Shown here piece after piece: positions 7,985 to 19,244 of a stretch of DNA of 64,000 nucleotides. The stretch comes from Candidatus Kapaibacterium sp. Its GTDB lineage: Bacteria; Bacteroidota; Ignavibacteria; Kapaibacteriales; UBA2268. The DNA lies in the NCBI GenBank assembly GCA_023957315.1, contig JAMLHE010000001.1:310001-374000 (forward strand), written 5' to 3'. The number at the start of each line of letters is the position of its first letter. Within the stretch, counting starts at the first letter, position 1. The notes under the pieces are model-generated. The model worked only from the letters and a program-made list of their open reading frames with translations, was not told the DNA's origin and ran no database searches. The translations under genes and the position numbers were made by a program.

Positions 7985-10900
7985 TTAAGCGTGCGAAGGA
8001 TTTTTCACTCTTGGTTCAGCTTCGTAAGCCGGAGCAATAACGTCATCTGCACCGTAAGTTTTTCTGCCGAAAATATTGCCAACTTCGGAATGAACCGTCA
8101 TTTGTTGGTAATGTCTCAAACCTGTACCAGCCGGAATAAGTTGTCCGAGTATGATATTCTCTTTCAATCCGATTAAATGGTCAACCTTAGCAGCAACTGA
8201 TGCATCAGAAAGTACACGTGTAGTTTCTTGGAATGATGCGGCAGACAACCAGCTTTCGGTAGTCAAGGATGCTTGAGTAATGCCAAGCAAAATCGGCTCG
8301 GAAATAGCAGGTTCCGCCTGACGATATTCGCCTTCGCGTAAGCTGTGTTGGACACGGCTGGCGTTTTCTTCGCGAACTTTACGCTTAGGCACAATTTCAT
8401 TTTCCATGAATTGAGTGTCGCCGGCGTCAGTGATGACAACCATTGATTTGATTTTCTGGTTTTCGTCAATAAATCTGATACGGTCGATGTTTTCGTTATC
8501 CAAGAAAGCAGAATCGCCGGAATCGGCAATTTTTACTTTTTGGAGCATTTGTCTAACGATAACTTCGATGTGTTTGTCATTGATTTTCACACCTTGCATA
8601 CGATAAACTTCTTGAATTTCGTTCACAAGATATTCTTGGACTGCGTTTGCACCCTTGATACGAAGGATATCGTGAGGATTAATCGAGCCTTCGGTCAATC
8701 TATCACCCGAACGCACAAAGTCTTCTTGTTGGACTAAAATGTGCTTACCGACTGAAACGCCGTATTCAATGACAGTTTTGCCGTCAAGTGATGTAACAAC
8801 GATGATACGTTGACCACGTTTGTGACTGTCGAATGATACAATACCGTCAATATCACTGATTACGGCAGGGTTTTGCGGTGAACGAGCTTCGAAAAGTTCA
8901 GTTACACGAGGCAATCCACCTGTGATATCCTGAGTTCTGCCGCGGTCGCGAGCAATCTTAACAAGGTCAGTACCAATGCCGACAAATTCGCCGTTATCAA
9001 CTTTAAGTTGAGCTCTTGACGGAATATTGTAGCTACGTAGCACTTCGCCTGCATCATCAATGATGTCAATTGTAGGAATTTTTGACTTATCTTTTGAATC
9101 AATTACGATTTTTGTAATGTGACCTGTTTGCTCATCATGAACTTCGCGATAAGTGATATTCAACACCAAATCACGATATTTAACACGTCCTGCAATTTCA
9201 GTCAAGATTGTAGTGTTGTATGGGTCCCAAGAATAAATTTGGCTACCTTTTTTGACTTCTTCGCCATTGCTAACCAATAATTGAGCACCGTAAGTCAAAT
9301 CATATTTAGTTAGAATTCTGTTGCTTTCGGGGTCAATTATATTTATGATACCGCTTCGGCTGGTAGCCAAAACGATTTTTTCTTCATCTCCTTCGTAACT
9401 AACAGTTTTGACATTTTCGAATTGGATGACACCATCGAATTTAGCCTGAACAGATGATTGCGAAGCAACCAATGCAGCAGTACCACCTGTGTGGAATGTT
9501 CTGAGAGTAAGCTGCGTACCGGGTTCGCCGATTGACTGTGAAGCAATTGTACCAACTGCTTCGCCTGTATCAACAATTTTGCCAGTAGCAAGGTTACGAC
9601 CGTAACATTTAGCACATACACCGCGTCTGGATTCGCAAGTCAATACTGAACGAATCAAAACAGATTCCACAGAAGATGCATCAATTTGAGAAGCCACTTT
9701 TTCGTCAATTACTTGAGCTGCTTTGCAAATTATTGTATCAGTAAGTGGGTCAACCACATCACGAAGAGCAACTCTGCCCATGATACGTTCTACTAAAGGC
9801 TCTTTGATTTCCTCGCCATCTTTCAATGCAGTCATTTCCACACCACGAATTGTACCGCAGTCAGATTCGGAAATAATCACATCTTGGGCAACGTCATGAA
9901 GTCTTCGAGTTAAGTAACCTGCATCGGCAGTCTTAAGTGCAGTATCGGCAAGACCTTTACGAGCACCGTGAGTTGAGATGAAGTACTCAAGGATAGACAA
10001 ACCTTCCTTAAAGTTAGAAATAATCGGGTTTTCGATAAGTTCGCCTGTCGAACCGGACAAAGATTTCTTAGGTTTAGCCATCAAACCTCTCATCCCTGCA
10101 AGCTGACGAATCTGCTCTTTTGAACCACGTGCTTTAGAATCTAACATCATCCAAAACGTGTTGAATCCGGATTTGTCACGTTGCATTTCACTATACAAAC
10201 GGTCTGCAACTAAGTTAGTAGCAGTTGACCATGTATCAATGATTTTGTTGTAACGTTCACCGGCACTAATAACACCGTTTTGGTAAGCATCTTCAAATTT
10301 GTCAATATTGTTTTGAGCGTTAGTAATGATACTTTTCTTAGCGTCAGGAATGATAACATCATCCACACTAACGGAAAGCCCACCTTTTGTGGCATATGTA
10401 AAGCCCATTTCTTTCAAATCATCAAGGAACTCTACTGTTTTAGCCAATCCGGCAGCACGGAAGCAATTACCGATTAATTGTCGAAGTCTGTTTTTAGTTA
10501 GAAGTTCATTGATATAGCCCATTTCTTCGGGGACAATTTCATTCAAAATGATTCTACCGACAGTAGTATCGAGCATTTCGCCACGATAACGGACTTTGAT
10601 TTTTGTATTTAATTCGACAATATTGCAATCATAAGCAATAATAACTTCTTCGGGTGAAGCAAATACTTTGCCTTCGCCCTTACTTCCGGGTCTCATTTTT
10701 GTCAGATAATACACACCAAGAACCATGTCTTGTGATGGCACCGCAATTGGGTCGCCATTTTGTGTGTGCATGATATTGTGAGGAGCCAAAATAAGAAGCA
10801 TAGCTTCTAACTGTGCTTCGAAGCTAATCGGCAAGTGAACTGCCATTTGGTCACCGTCAAAGTCGGCGTTGAACGCTGTACAGACGAGTGGGTGCAATTG

Positions 10901-12265
10901 GATAGCTTTACCTTCGATTAGACGAGGCTGGAACGCTTGAATACCAAGTCTGTGCAAAGTCGGGGCACGATTAAGTAATACCGGATGCCCGTCAATTACT
11001 TTATCTAAGATATCCCAAACTTCGTTAGTTTTGCGTTCGACCATTTTCTTGGCACTTTTCACAGTTTTAACGTGACCTCTTTCTATCAATTTTCTGATAA
11101 TAAAAGGTTTGAACAATTCAACCGCCATATCCTTAGGCAAGCCACATTCGTGAATCTTAAGCTCAGGACCAACGACGATAACCGAACGACCTGAATAGTC
11201 AACACGTTTACCGAGCAAGTTTTGGCGGAATCTACCTGTTTTACCTTTCAAAGTATCAGCAAGAGATTTGAGCGCACGTTGAGATTCGCTTCGGACAGCA
11301 CGACGACTATTATCAAATAGTGCGTCAACTGCTTCTTGGAGCATTCTCTTTTCGTTACGCAAGATAACTTCAGGGGCGCGAATATCAATGAGGCGCTTAA
11401 GTCTGTTATTTCTGATGATAACACGTCTGTAAAGGTCATTCAAGTCGGAAGTTGCAAAACGACCACCTTCGAGCGGCACAAGCGGACGCAAGTCGGGAGG
11501 AGTAACAGGAACGATATCCAACACCATCCAACTTGGTTCATTCGGGTATTCGCTCTTCATACTTGAACGGAATGCATCAAGCACACGAAGACGTTTGAGC
11601 AATTCAGTTTTTTTCTGTTGTGAAGTTTCTTCTTTAAGTCTCGCTTTCAATTCGTAATAAGTACGTTCAGGCTCGACTTGTTTGAGTAATTCTTTGATGG
11701 CTTCGCCGCCAATAAGGGCTAAGAATTTGTTTTTGTCGTCGAAATCTAAATCAAGTTCATCTTTCGGCAAATTCTCAACGATGTCTAAATATTGTTCTTC
11801 AGTCAATAAATCACGCGGTTGCAGTTGGGTGTTGCCCGGTCTGACCACAGCATAAGATTCATAGTAAACAATTCTTTCGATATCCTTAGTAGGCATACCG
11901 AGAACTGCACTAATTTTGCTTGGCAAACTGCGTAAGAACCAAATGTGAACGACAGGAACAGCCAATTGGATGTGTCCCATGCGTTCGCGGCGCACAGATT
12001 TCTGAGTAACCTCGACACCACATCGGTCGCAAACTATACCTTTGTAGCGAATACGTTTGTATTTGCCGCAGGCACATTCCCAATCGCGTATAGGACCGAA
12101 GATTTTCTCGCAAAAAAGCCCATCTTTTTCAGGACGAAACGACCGATAATTGATAGTTTCCGGTTTAGTGACTTCGCCATGTGAACGATTTAATATATCA
12201 TCCGGCGAGGCGATTTTGATAGAAATCTTTCGGAATCCTCTTCTCGGGATTTGCAATGGTTGCAT
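7985..12265 (-). CDS. rpoC: DNA-directed RNA polymerase beta' subunit
   Basis: The 1,426-residue largest catalytic subunit of RNA polymerase. Visible landmarks: the N-terminal zinc ribbon [20 protein letters not shown] (about 65-85), the [14 protein letters not shown] switch region, the universal active-site motif [12 protein letters not shown] whose three Asp hold the catalytic Mg2+, the trigger loop region, and the second zinc site (CGTIRG ... [15 protein letters not shown]). The length is that of Bacteroidota/Chlorobiota RpoC. It lies 49 bases downstream of rpoB, in the same operon, and is followed by a terminator. Confidence 0.99.
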   Translation of the reverse strand: MQPLQIPRRGFRKISIKIASPDDILNRSHGEVTKPETINYRSFRPEKDGLFCEKIFGPIRDWECACGKYKRIRYKGIVCDRCGVEVTQKSVRRERMGHIQLAVPVVHIWFLRSLPSKISAVLGMPTKDIERIVYYESYAVVRPGNTQLQPRDLLTEEQYLDIVENLPKDELDLDFDDKNKFLALIGGEAIKELLKQVEPERTYYELKARLKEETSQQKKTELLKRLRVLDAFRSSMKSEYPNEPSWMVLDIVPVTPPDLRPLVPLEGGRFATSDLNDLYRRVIIRNNRLKRLIDIRAPEVILRNEKRMLQEAVDALFDNSRRAVRSESQRALKSLADTLKGKTGRFRQNLLGKRVDYSGRSVIVVGPELKIHECGLPKDMAVELFKPFIIRKLIERGHVKTVKSAKKMVERKTNEVWDILDKVIDGHPVLLNRAPTLHRLGIQAFQPRLIEGKAIQLHPLVCTAFNADFDGDQMAVHLPISFEAQLEAMLLILAPHNIMHTQNGDPIAVPSQDMVLGVYYLTKMRPGSKGEGKVFASPEEVIIAYDCNIVELNTKIKVRYRGEMLDTTVGRIILNEIVPEEMGYINELLTKNRLRQLIGNCFRAAGLAKTVEFLDDLKEMGFTYATKGGLSVSVDDVIIPDAKKSIITNAQNNIDKFEDAYQNGVISAGERYNKIIDTWSTATNLVADRLYSEMQRDKSGFNTFWMMLDSKARGSKEQIRQLAGMRGLMAKPKKSLSGSTGELIENPIISNFKEGLSILEYFISTHGARKGLADTALKTADAGYLTRRLHDVAQDVIISESDCGTIRGVEMTALKDGEEIKEPLVERIMGRVALRDVVDPLTDTIICKAAQVIDEKVASQIDASSVESVLIRSVLTCESRRGVCAKCYGRNLATGKIVDTGEAVGTIASQSIGEPGTQLTLRTFHTGGTAALVASQSSVQAKFDGVIQFENVKTVSYEGDEEKIVLATSRSGIINIIDPESNRILTKYDLTYGAQLLVSNGEEVKKGSQIYSWDPYNTTILTEIAGRVKYRDLVLNITYREVHDEQTGHITKIVIDSKDKSKIPTIDIIDDAGEVLRSYNIPSRAQLKVDNGEFVGIGTDLVKIARDRGRTQDITGGLPRVTELFEARSPQNPAVISDIDGIVSFDSHKRGQRIIVVTSLDGKTVIEYGVSVGKHILVQQEDFVRSGDRLTEGSINPHDILRIKGANAVQEYLVNEIQEVYRMQGVKINDKHIEVIVRQMLQKVKIADSGDSAFLDNENIDRIRFIDENQKIKSMVVITDAGDTQFMENEIVPKRKVREENASRVQHSLREGEYRQAEPAISEPILLGITQASLTTESWLSAASFQETTRVLSDASVAAKVDHLIGLKENIILGQLIPAGTGLRHYQQMTVHSEVGNIFGRKTYGADDVIAPAYEAEPRVKNPSHA

Positions 12266-12314
12266 TATAAATCTCCCTTATATTTATTATTAATTTTTGT
12301 CGTTTTAATTTATT

Positions 12315-15300
12315 CTACTCAATATGTACTTCAAGGCACAAGCCTTGTAATTCGCGAATCAATACATTGAATGATTCGGGTATATTCGGGTCGGGCATAT
12401 TATCGCCCTTCACGATAGATTCGTACATACGTGCTCTTCCTTGGACGTCGTCAGATTTGACCGTAATCATTTCTTGCAGAGTATGTGCAGCGCCGTAAGC
12501 TTCGAGTGCCCATACTTCCATTTCACCAAGTCTTTGACCACCAAATTGGGCTTTACCGCCGAGTGGTTGTTGGGTGATTAGAGAATATGGTCCAATCGAA
12601 CGAGCGTGCAATTTATCTGCAACCAAGTGAGCGAGCTTAAGAATATATATGATACCGATAGTAATCTTCATATCGAATCTGTCGCCGGTACGTCCGTCGA
12701 AAAGGTAAGTCTTACCATCTCGTGGTAGCCCTGCTTTTTCGAGATAATCGCCAACTTGATCCCATGTAGCACCATCGAAAATCGGAGTTGCAAAGTGCAA
12801 ACCTAATTTATTACCTGCCCATCCGAGAGCGGTTTCGTACAACTGCCCCAAGTTCATACGTGATGGTACGCCGAGTGGATTCAATACGATATCCACTGGA
12901 GTTCCGTCTGCCATGAACGGCATGTCTTCGGGAGCAACGATTTTAGATACGATACCCTTGTTACCGTGACGTCCCGCCATTTTATCACCGACTTGCAATT
13001 TACGTTTCTTAGCAACATAAACTTTAGCCATCTGAAGAATTCCGGGTTGGAGTTCGTCACCGGCAGCTAATTTGTTTTTCTCTGCTCTGAATTTAGCTTG
13101 CTCATCTTTACGTTTCGATAAAAAGTTAGATAGCATGTTGATGAGTAAGTCATTTTTGACATCATCGGATAAAATCGGTTGGTCGTCTGTGATTAATTCA
13201 GGCTTAAGTAAGCCTTCGGAATAAGCACCGATAACATCTTTGACAGTAACTTTTTGACCTGCTCTGAAAACAGTAACACCGTTGACTAATCTCAAACCGA
13301 GTAATTTTTCGCCGTCAATAAGGACTGAAACTCTGTTTACACATTCGTCGTCCAATTTTTTGATGGTTTCTTTTTCCATCTTATTAATCATTTCTTGACG
13401 TTTTTTCTCTGAGGCGCGAGTGTCTTTATCCATAGTAACTAATCTGCGAGTAAACAATTTAGTATTGATTACAACACCTTTTAGTCCGGGTGTAGCTTTG
13501 AGCGAAACGTCTTTAACGTCGCCGGCTTTGTCACCAAAGATTGCACGCAATAATTTTTCTTCAGGAGTCGGGTCAGTTTCACCTTTTGGAGTGATTTTAC
13601 CGATAAGAATATCGCCTTCTTGGATATTAGCGCCGATTCTGATTATACCGGTTTCGTCTAAGTCTTTAACTGCTTCTTCGCTGACGTTCGGGATTTCGCG
13701 AGTGAACTCTTCTTCGCCGCGTTTTGTATCACGAACTTGAAGAGTGAATTCTTCGATATGTATAGATGTGAAAATGTCTTCGGCTACCATTCTACGTGAA
13801 ATGATAATCGCATCTTCAAAGTTATAACCACGCCAAGGCATAAATGCAACCATAACGTTTTGTCCCAAAGCTAATTCGCCTTGGTCAGTCGAAGCGCCGT
13901 CAGTAATAGGTTGCCCTTTGACCACTCTTTGACCCGCTGAAACGATTGGTCTTTGGTTGATACAAGTATCTTGGTTCGTTCTGAAGAATTTCAACAATTT
14001 ATAAGTAACGACTTCTTTGCGGTCGAAATTTAACATTTTGTCAATATCCGACCTGTTATCTTCGTAACGGATACGAATCATTTCTGCACTTACGTATTCG
14101 ACGATTCCATCTTCTTCGGCAAGCATCAAAGTTCTCGAATCTTTTGCAACTCTTGCTTCCATGCCGGTTCCGATTACAGGAGCAGCCGGACGCAGAAGTG
14201 GAACAGCTTGACGTTGCATGTTTGAGCCCATCAAGGCACGGTTTGCATCGTCATGTTCGAGGAAAGGAATCAAAGATGATGCAGGACTTGTGATTTGGTC
14301 AGTCGAAACGTCAACATAGTTAACCTCTGACGGGTCAACTAATACGAAGTCACCTGATTTTCTTGCTCTTACTTTTTCGCCGACTATCCTGTTATTTTCA
14401 TCTAAAGGTGATGATGCAGGACAAATGATTTTCATATCTTCTTTTTCGGCTGAAAGGTATTCGATTTCCGAAGAAACAATACCATCACGTACAATACGAT
14501 AAGGTGTTTCGATAAAACCCAAATCATTGATACGGGCATGAATTGCCAATGATGAAATAAGACCGATATTCGGACCTTCAGGAGTTTCAATCGGGCATAA
14601 TCTGCCGTAGTGAGTATAGTGAACGTCACGTACTTCAAAACCGGCTCTTTCACGCGTCAAACCACCGGGACCCAAAGCTGACGTACGTCTTTTGTGCGTC
14701 AATTCGGCAAGCGGATTAGTTTGGTCCATGAACTGGGATAGCTGATTAGTCCCAAAGAATTGGTTAATCACAGAGCTAATTGTACGAGCGTTTACTAATT
14801 CCGAAGGTGTCGGCACTTCTTCTTCGTGCAAACTCAATCTTTCGCGAATTGTACGAGCCATACGTGCAAGTCCCAAATTGAATTGGGTACTGAGTTGCTC
14901 GCCTACTGTACGTACTCTTCTATTGCCCAAGTGGTCAATGTCATCGCCTGTTAATTTATTATCATGAAGATAAATCAAATGCTTGATAATTGTGATAATA
15001 TCTTCAGTTCTTAATGTCGTTTCGTCGTATGGAATTTCTAATCCCATTTTTTCGTTAATTCTGAATCTACCTACCAAACCTAAATCGTAACGTTTTGAAT
15101 TGAAGAACAATTTGTCCAACAATGCTTCTGCTGTTTCGATATCGGGAGGGTCACTCGAACGAAGTTGTCTATAGATGTGCTCAAGAGCGTCTTCACGAGT
15201 TCTCGATGGGTCTTTAGTCAATGTACGAGCAATTACCGGCTCTTCAGTAGGGTCGGTATATTTATAAACTTTGAATGGAGCCAACTTTGTGGCGTTCATC

Positions 15301-16208
15301 ATTTCGAGTATTTCGGGCGAGATAATCATATCTCTGCCGCCAATGATTTCGCCTGTAGTTAAGTCAACAAGGTCGTTGGCAATTTTCATACCGAGGAGTG
15401 ATTCGTCAACTTCGTCCGGTTCGATTTCATCAGTCAAACCGAAAAGTTCGATTATATTTTCGTCAGATGAGTAACCTAATGCTCTGATGAGTGTAGTGAC
15501 AGGGAATTTCTTCTTTCTATCGATATAGGCATACATTACGTCATGAATATCGGTAGTAAACTCTATCCATGAGCCTCTGAACGGAATAATTCTTGCAGTA
15601 TAGATACGTGTGCCGTTCGGGTGGACAGCATCATCGAAGAATGCTCCCGGTGAACGGTGAATCTGGCTTACAATAACTCTTTCAGCTCCGTTGATGATGA
15701 ATGTACCGCGTGAAGTCATTGAAGGAAGATTGCCTAAATAGACTTCTTGCTCGATTGCTTCGAAATAATCGTCAGTGCTTTTATCGGCTTTGCTCGATAA
15801 TCTCAACTTGGCTTTCAAAGGTTTAGCATAAGTAAGTTCGCGTTCACGGCATTCTTCTTCGCTATATTTTGGCTTTTCGATGCTATAATCAATGAACTCA
15901 AGTTGGAACATTGATGAGGCATCTTCGATTGGGAAATTCATCTTAAAAGCCGCTTGCAAACCAACGTCGCGGCGTTTGGAAGCAGGAGCATATTCCTGCA
16001 TAAATTCTTCGAATGAGTCTAATTGCACACTTAGTAAATCGGGATAAACCGGTGTAACTAAGGAGCGAGAAAAGCTCACTCTTTTACGAAGTCTGAAAAT
16101 ACCGTCTCCGGTTTCGAGGAGTTTCAAATCAAGATTACCATAGGTTTTGTGACCTACCAAATAATCTAATCTGTTATCCGTACCGATGTTGCTAGTATTT
16201 ACGTCCAC
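12315..16208 (-). CDS. rpoB: DNA-directed RNA polymerase beta subunit
   Basis: A 1,297-residue subunit. The rifampicin-pocket region is intact and of the sensitive type by eye (NQLSQFMDQTNPLAELTHKR followed by RTSALGPGGL), as are YGRLCPIETPEGPNIGLI, the KPGDKVAGRHGNKG-like stretch VGDKMAGRHGNKGIVS and the C-terminal clamp QRLGEMEVWALEAYGAAHTL. The start is GTG at 16206-16208, chosen because a perfect AGGAGG Shine-Dalgarno (16215-16220) sits six bases upstream; no ATG gives a better fit. Two hairpins in the 225 bases before it suggest attenuation between rplL and rpoB. Confidence 0.99.
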   Translation of the reverse strand: MDVNTSNIGTDNRLDYLVGHKTYGNLDLKLLETGDGIFRLRKRVSFSRSLVTPVYPDLLSVQLDSFEEFMQEYAPASKRRDVGLQAAFKMNFPIEDASSMFQLEFIDYSIEKPKYSEEECRERELTYAKPLKAKLRLSSKADKSTDDYFEAIEQEVYLGNLPSMTSRGTFIINGAERVIVSQIHRSPGAFFDDAVHPNGTRIYTARIIPFRGSWIEFTTDIHDVMYAYIDRKKKFPVTTLIRALGYSSDENIIELFGLTDEIEPDEVDESLLGMKIANDLVDLTTGEIIGGRDMIISPEILEMMNATKLAPFKVYKYTDPTEEPVIARTLTKDPSRTREDALEHIYRQLRSSDPPDIETAEALLDKLFFNSKRYDLGLVGRFRINEKMGLEIPYDETTLRTEDIITIIKHLIYLHDNKLTGDDIDHLGNRRVRTVGEQLSTQFNLGLARMARTIRERLSLHEEEVPTPSELVNARTISSVINQFFGTNQLSQFMDQTNPLAELTHKRRTSALGPGGLTRERAGFEVRDVHYTHYGRLCPIETPEGPNIGLISSLAIHARINDLGFIETPYRIVRDGIVSSEIEYLSAEKEDMKIICPASSPLDENNRIVGEKVRARKSGDFVLVDPSEVNYVDVSTDQITSPASSLIPFLEHDDANRALMGSNMQRQAVPLLRPAAPVIGTGMEARVAKDSRTLMLAEEDGIVEYVSAEMIRIRYEDNRSDIDKMLNFDRKEVVTYKLLKFFRTNQDTCINQRPIVSAGQRVVKGQPITDGASTDQGELALGQNVMVAFMPWRGYNFEDAIIISRRMVAEDIFTSIHIEEFTLQVRDTKRGEEEFTREIPNVSEEAVKDLDETGIIRIGANIQEGDILIGKITPKGETDPTPEEKLLRAIFGDKAGDVKDVSLKATPGLKGVVINTKLFTRRLVTMDKDTRASEKKRQEMINKMEKETIKKLDDECVNRVSVLIDGEKLLGLRLVNGVTVFRAGQKVTVKDVIGAYSEGLLKPELITDDQPILSDDVKNDLLINMLSNFLSKRKDEQAKFRAEKNKLAAGDELQPGILQMAKVYVAKKRKLQVGDKMAGRHGNKGIVSKIVAPEDMPFMADGTPVDIVLNPLGVPSRMNLGQLYETALGWAGNKLGLHFATPIFDGATWDQVGDYLEKAGLPRDGKTYLFDGRTGDRFDMKITIGIIYILKLAHLVADKLHARSIGPYSLITQQPLGGKAQFGGQRLGEMEVWALEAYGAAHTLQEMITVKSDDVQGRARMYESIVKGDNMPDPNIPESFNVLIRELQGLCLEVHIE

Positions 16209-16243
16209 TGAGCACCTCCTGTTAACGCTTTAGGACAAAAAAT

Positions 16244-16294
16244 AAGGGATTTTATGATGTCGCTGCCGTTAGCAGAAATATCATAAAAACCCTT
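16244..16294 (-). promoter_or_regulatory. Attenuator-like hairpin just before rpoB
   Basis: AAGGGATTTTATGAT (16244-16258) and ATCATAAAAACCCTT (16280-16294) are complementary apart from small bulges, with an inner CTGC/GCAG stem. On the minus (transcribed) strand the hairpin is followed by ATTTTTTG, so it resembles an intrinsic terminator placed 23 bases upstream of the rpoB ribosome binding site. Confidence 0.7.
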
Positions 16295-16379
16295 TTTTAG
16301 TATATATTTATTCATCAATTGATAATTATAAATTTATATTTTGATTAATTAAAGTGACCAACCCAAAATAAGAACAAAA

Positions 16380-16412
16380 GGGGGAAGCGAGTAAATATTA
16401 CTCACTTTCCCC
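16380..16412 (-). promoter_or_regulatory. Terminator-like hairpin after rplL
   Basis: On the minus strand GGGGAAAGTGAGTAA pairs with TTACTCGCTTCCCCC almost fully, followed by TTTTGTTCTT. It begins 21 bases past the rplL stop codon. Partial termination here would give more ribosomal protein than polymerase transcripts, as is known at the rplL-rpoB junction in other bacteria. Confidence 0.75.
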
Positions 16413-16433
16413 GTTGATACGAGATATAACAAG

Positions 16434-16817
16434 CTATTTAAGTGTAACCTTAGCGCCTGCTTCTTCCAATTTCTTTTTAATATCCATAGCTTCATCTTTC
16501 GAAGCTCCTTCTTTAACAACTTTAGGTGCAGCTTCTACAAGGTCTTTAGCTTCTTTCAGACCAATGCCTGTCAATTCGCGAACGACTTTGATAACGTTCA
16601 ATTTCTTGTCGCCGGCTTCAGTCAATTCTACGTCAAACTCAGTTTGTTCTTCTTCAGCAGGAGCTGCAGCAGCTGCAGGAGCAGCCATAGCACCCATCAT
16701 CATAGGAGCAGCGGCAGTTACACCGAATTTGTCTTCCATTGCTTTTTTAAGTTCTGATGCTTCGAGAAGTGTCAAAGAAGCAATTTCTTCTAATAATTTT
16801 TCTATTTTTTCTGACAT
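16434..16817 (-). CDS. rplL: Ribosomal protein bL12 (L7/L12)
   Basis: 127 residues, the normal length. An N-terminal helical dimerisation domain ([20 protein letters not shown]) is followed by the Ala/Gly/Met/Pro-rich hinge (about 33-56) and the C-terminal factor-binding domain with [31 protein letters not shown] [15 protein letters not shown] and the ending [13 protein letters not shown]. It forms the ribosomal stalk that recruits translation GTPases. It is 41 bases downstream of rplJ and in the same transcript. Confidence 0.99.
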   Translation of the reverse strand: MSEKIEKLLEEIASLTLLEASELKKAMEDKFGVTAAAPMMMGAMAAPAAAAAPAEEEQTEFDVELTEAGDKKLNVIKVVRELTGIGLKEAKDLVEAAPKVVKEGASKDEAMDIKKKLEEAGAKVTLK

Positions 16818-16858
16818 TATAAACTCACTTTTTTAAAAATATTTTACAAAATAATTAA

Positions 16859-17389
16859 TTACGCAGCATCATTCTGCTTTTTAGCAACTTCTTCTATTAA
16901 TGATGCGACATCACTCAATACAGAGTTAATAGTACCGACGATACCGGATGCAGGAGCACCGAGGCTGCCAACAATAGCTGCCATTAAATCGTCACGAGAC
17001 GGCAACGAAGCGACTACACTTAGTTGCGAACTGCCAAAGAATTGCCCTTCGATGACTGCTGCTTTGAAAGCAGGCTTGCCACCTTTTTCGGAGAATTCTT
17101 TGATAACCTTTGCGGGCTTAGTCGGGTCCTTATAACCAAAAACGATGGCGGTCTGACCTTTCAAAACGTCATCAGGGACATCGAATTTGCCGACTACGTC
17201 TAAAGCTCTGCGAAGCAAAGTATTTTTAGCCACTTTGTACTTCAGCTCTTTCTCGAAAATTAATTTACGGAATCGGTTGGTTAACTCAACGTCCATAGAT
17301 TCGAAATTTACAAGAAAGATGCCTTCAGCTTCCTGCAGTTGATTGACAAGAATGTCAACTAATTGCTGTTTTTTCTTTTTTGTTACCAT
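16859..17389 (-). CDS. rplJ: Ribosomal protein uL10
   Basis: 176 residues, typical of L10. The N-terminal KKKKQQLVDILVNQLQEAEG and YKVAKNTLLRRALD are the rRNA-binding part; the C-terminal helices bind L7/L12 dimers to build the stalk base. It is preceded by 87 noncoding bases containing a hairpin that could be an autogenous L10 leader, and followed by rplL. Confidence 0.98.
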   Translation of the reverse strand: MVTKKKKQQLVDILVNQLQEAEGIFLVNFESMDVELTNRFRKLIFEKELKYKVAKNTLLRRALDVVGKFDVPDDVLKGQTAIVFGYKDPTKPAKVIKEFSEKGGKPAFKAAVIEGQFFGSSQLSVVASLPSRDDLMAAIVGSLGAPASGIVGTINSVLSDVASLIEEVAKKQNDAA

Positions 17390-17476
17390 AAATATATATT
17401 ACCAATTATATGTTTAATCTCAGACACAACCCCGTTTTGGGGCGAGAAGCGAGCCTGAAATTAGCGCGTAATAGTC
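17390..17476 (-). promoter_or_regulatory. Candidate L10 leader in the rplA-rplJ spacer
   Basis: Read on the minus strand, the spacer contains TTTCAGGC ... GTCTGAGA arms that enclose a GC-rich hairpin CCCCAAAACGGGG. A stem of this sort between rplA and rplJ is where the L10(L12)4 complex binds its own mRNA in many bacteria. The position and nested fold support the call; the kink-turn consensus was not checked against a covariance model. Confidence 0.45.
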
Positions 17477-18175
17477 TTATTCGTTATTAAAAGTTGACTC
17501 TTTGACGTTTACGCCCGGACCCATGGTCGAGGAAAACGCAACTTTTTTAATGTATTTGCCTTTAGCCGTCGAAGGCTTTGCTTTCAATATACTTGAGTAT
17601 AAAGCATTGGCATTGTCAGTAAGTTGTGCTACATCAAATGAGCACTTTCCGATTGCGGCATGAATGTTACCGGTTTTATCAACACGATATTCAATTTTAC
17701 CGGCTTTCAATTCTACGACTGTTTTCGCTACGTCGAAAGTAACAGTACCGACTTTGGGGTTCGGCATCAAGCCACGAGGACCTAATATACGACCGAGTTT
17801 ACCAACTTCGCCCATAACATCGGGAGTTGCGACAATAACGTCAATGTCTGCCCAACCACCCTTAATTTTTTCGACATATTCATCAAGACCTGCATAATCG
17901 GCGCCTGCGTCTAAAGCTTCTTGATCTTTCGGTGTTTTTGCCAATACGAGCACTCTGACGTTCTTACCTGTGCCGTGGGGCAGCGATACAGTACCGCGAA
18001 CCATTTGATCTGCTTTACGAGGATCGACACCGAGATTCATGACCATTTCAAAGGACTCGTCGAATTTTGCAGTAGCATTTTTCTTAACGAGCGGAATTGC
18101 ATCATTTACATCATATATTGCGTCTTGGTCGTAACTTTTCAGCAGTGCGCTGAATCTTTTTCCTCGATTTTTCAT
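17477..18175 (-). CDS. rplA: Ribosomal protein uL1
   Basis: 232 residues with the full L1 fold: [11 protein letters not shown] near the start, [21 protein letters not shown] (split here only for description) near 50-70, the second domain with [19 protein letters not shown] (about 128-147), and [16 protein letters not shown]1 forms the mobile stalk near the E site and can repress its own L11-L1 message. The gene follows rplK by 27 bases. Confidence 0.98.
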   Translation of the reverse strand: MKNRGKRFSALLKSYDQDAIYDVNDAIPLVKKNATAKFDESFEMVMNLGVDPRKADQMVRGTVSLPHGTGKNVRVLVLAKTPKDQEALDAGADYAGLDEYVEKIKGGWADIDVIVATPDVMGEVGKLGRILGPRGLMPNPKVGTVTFDVAKTVVELKAGKIEYRVDKTGNIHAAIGKCSFDVAQLTDNANALYSSILKAKPSTAKGKYIKKVAFSSTMGPGVNVKESTFNNE

Positions 18176-18202
18176 GTTATTAATTATATTAAATTACAAA
18201 AA

Positions 18203-18628
18203 TTAGTCTTCGACTACTATACCCATGCTTCGAGCCGTTCCGGCTATCATGGAAACAGATTTTTCAATATCATAAGCGTTGAGGTCATTCTTTTTGATTG
18301 TGATGATATCCTCAATCTGTTGGCGATTTACTTTTCCAACTTTCACTTTGTTCGGTTCTTTCGAACCACTTTTTAATCCGGCAGCTTTAGCAAGCAAAAC
18401 TGAAGCGGGTGGGGATTTGATAACAAAAGTAAACGACTTATCACTAAAATAAGTAACTAAAACGGGGAATATCGTGCCGATATCCTTCGAAGTTTTACCG
18501 TTAAATTGCTTTACAAATTCCATACCGTTAAGGCTTCGCTGACCGAAAGCCGGACCTACGGGCGGCGCCATTGTTGCTTCCCCAGCTTTGAGCTGCAACT
18601 TGAACGAACCAATTACTTTCTTTGCCAT
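18203..18628 (-). CDS. rplK: Ribosomal protein uL11
   Basis: 141 residues, normal for L11. The start [20 protein letters not shown] followed by [20 protein letters not shown] is diagnostic, as is the C-terminal RNA-binding part ending in [16 protein letters not shown]. It is located 31 bases downstream of nusG within the secE-nusG-rplKAJL-rpoBC arrangement and helps form the GTPase-associated centre. Confidence 0.99.
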   Translation of the reverse strand: MAKKVIGSFKLQLKAGEATMAPPVGPAFGQRSLNGMEFVKQFNGKTSKDIGTIFPVLVTYFSDKSFTFVIKSPPASVLLAKAAGLKSGSKEPNKVKVGKVNRQQIEDIITIKKNDLNAYDIEKSVSMIAGTARSMGIVVED

Positions 18629-18659
18629 ATAAGTGCTTTATTTATACTTTACTAAAATT

Positions 18660-19229
18660 CTATATTTCTAATTCAACTTGGCTGAAATCAAGCTCGACAG
18701 GAGTTTTCCTGCCTAAGATTCCGACTTCAACTTTGAGTTTTTGTTTTTCGAAGTTAATTTCTTTTACAGTACCGTTGAAGGAGTTGAATGGTCCTTCGAT
18801 AACCCTGACAGGGTCACCAACGGCAAAAGAAGTTTCGACAGTTGTAATATCCTTGCGTTCTTCGACTCTTCCGATAATTCTCTCAACTTCGTGTGGTTGC
18901 AAAGCAACGGGCTCGCTGCGACGACCAACAAAACTAACGATTGATGGTACTTGGCTTATGATATCCCGAGTTCTGCGATCTAAAATGGCTTTAATGAGAA
19001 TGTATCCGGGCAAAAAGTTCTTAATCCGAGTTCTTCTCTTGCCATTTCTGACTTCAAAGACGGTTTCTTGCGGAATGACAATTTCGAGAACTTTCTCTTG
19101 CAAATTCATTCTTTTGATTTCGGCTTCGATACCCGTCTTGACTTTAGCCTCGTGACTTGTGTAAGTCCGAATAGCATACCATCGCGGTTCAATCTTGGTT
19201 TCGTCTATATGTTCGCCGTAATCAGTCAT
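18660..19229 (-). CDS. nusG: Transcription termination/antitermination factor NusG
   Basis: 189 residues. The NGN domain starts at RWYAIRTYTSHEAKVK (about 16-32) and contains LPGYILIKA; the KOW domain follows (VGDPVRVIEGPFNSFNGTV, about 133-151). A 15-residue acidic N-terminal leader precedes the usual WYAI start. NusG binds RNA polymerase and couples it to Rho or the ribosome. It follows secE by 15 bases, the standard arrangement. Confidence 0.98.
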   Translation of the reverse strand: MTDYGEHIDETKIEPRWYAIRTYTSHEAKVKTGIEAEIKRMNLQEKVLEIVIPQETVFEVRNGKRRTRIKNFLPGYILIKAILDRRTRDIISQVPSIVSFVGRRSEPVALQPHEVERIIGRVEERKDITTVETSFAVGDPVRVIEGPFNSFNGTVKEINFEKQKLKVEVGILGRKTPVELDFSQVELEI

Positions 19230-19244
19230 ACTTGTATCGCCGGA

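Noticed and set aside
16414..16836. A 140-residue plus-strand open frame opposite rplL
   Set aside because: It is the antisense of the Ala-rich rplL sequence, which keeps several frames open.
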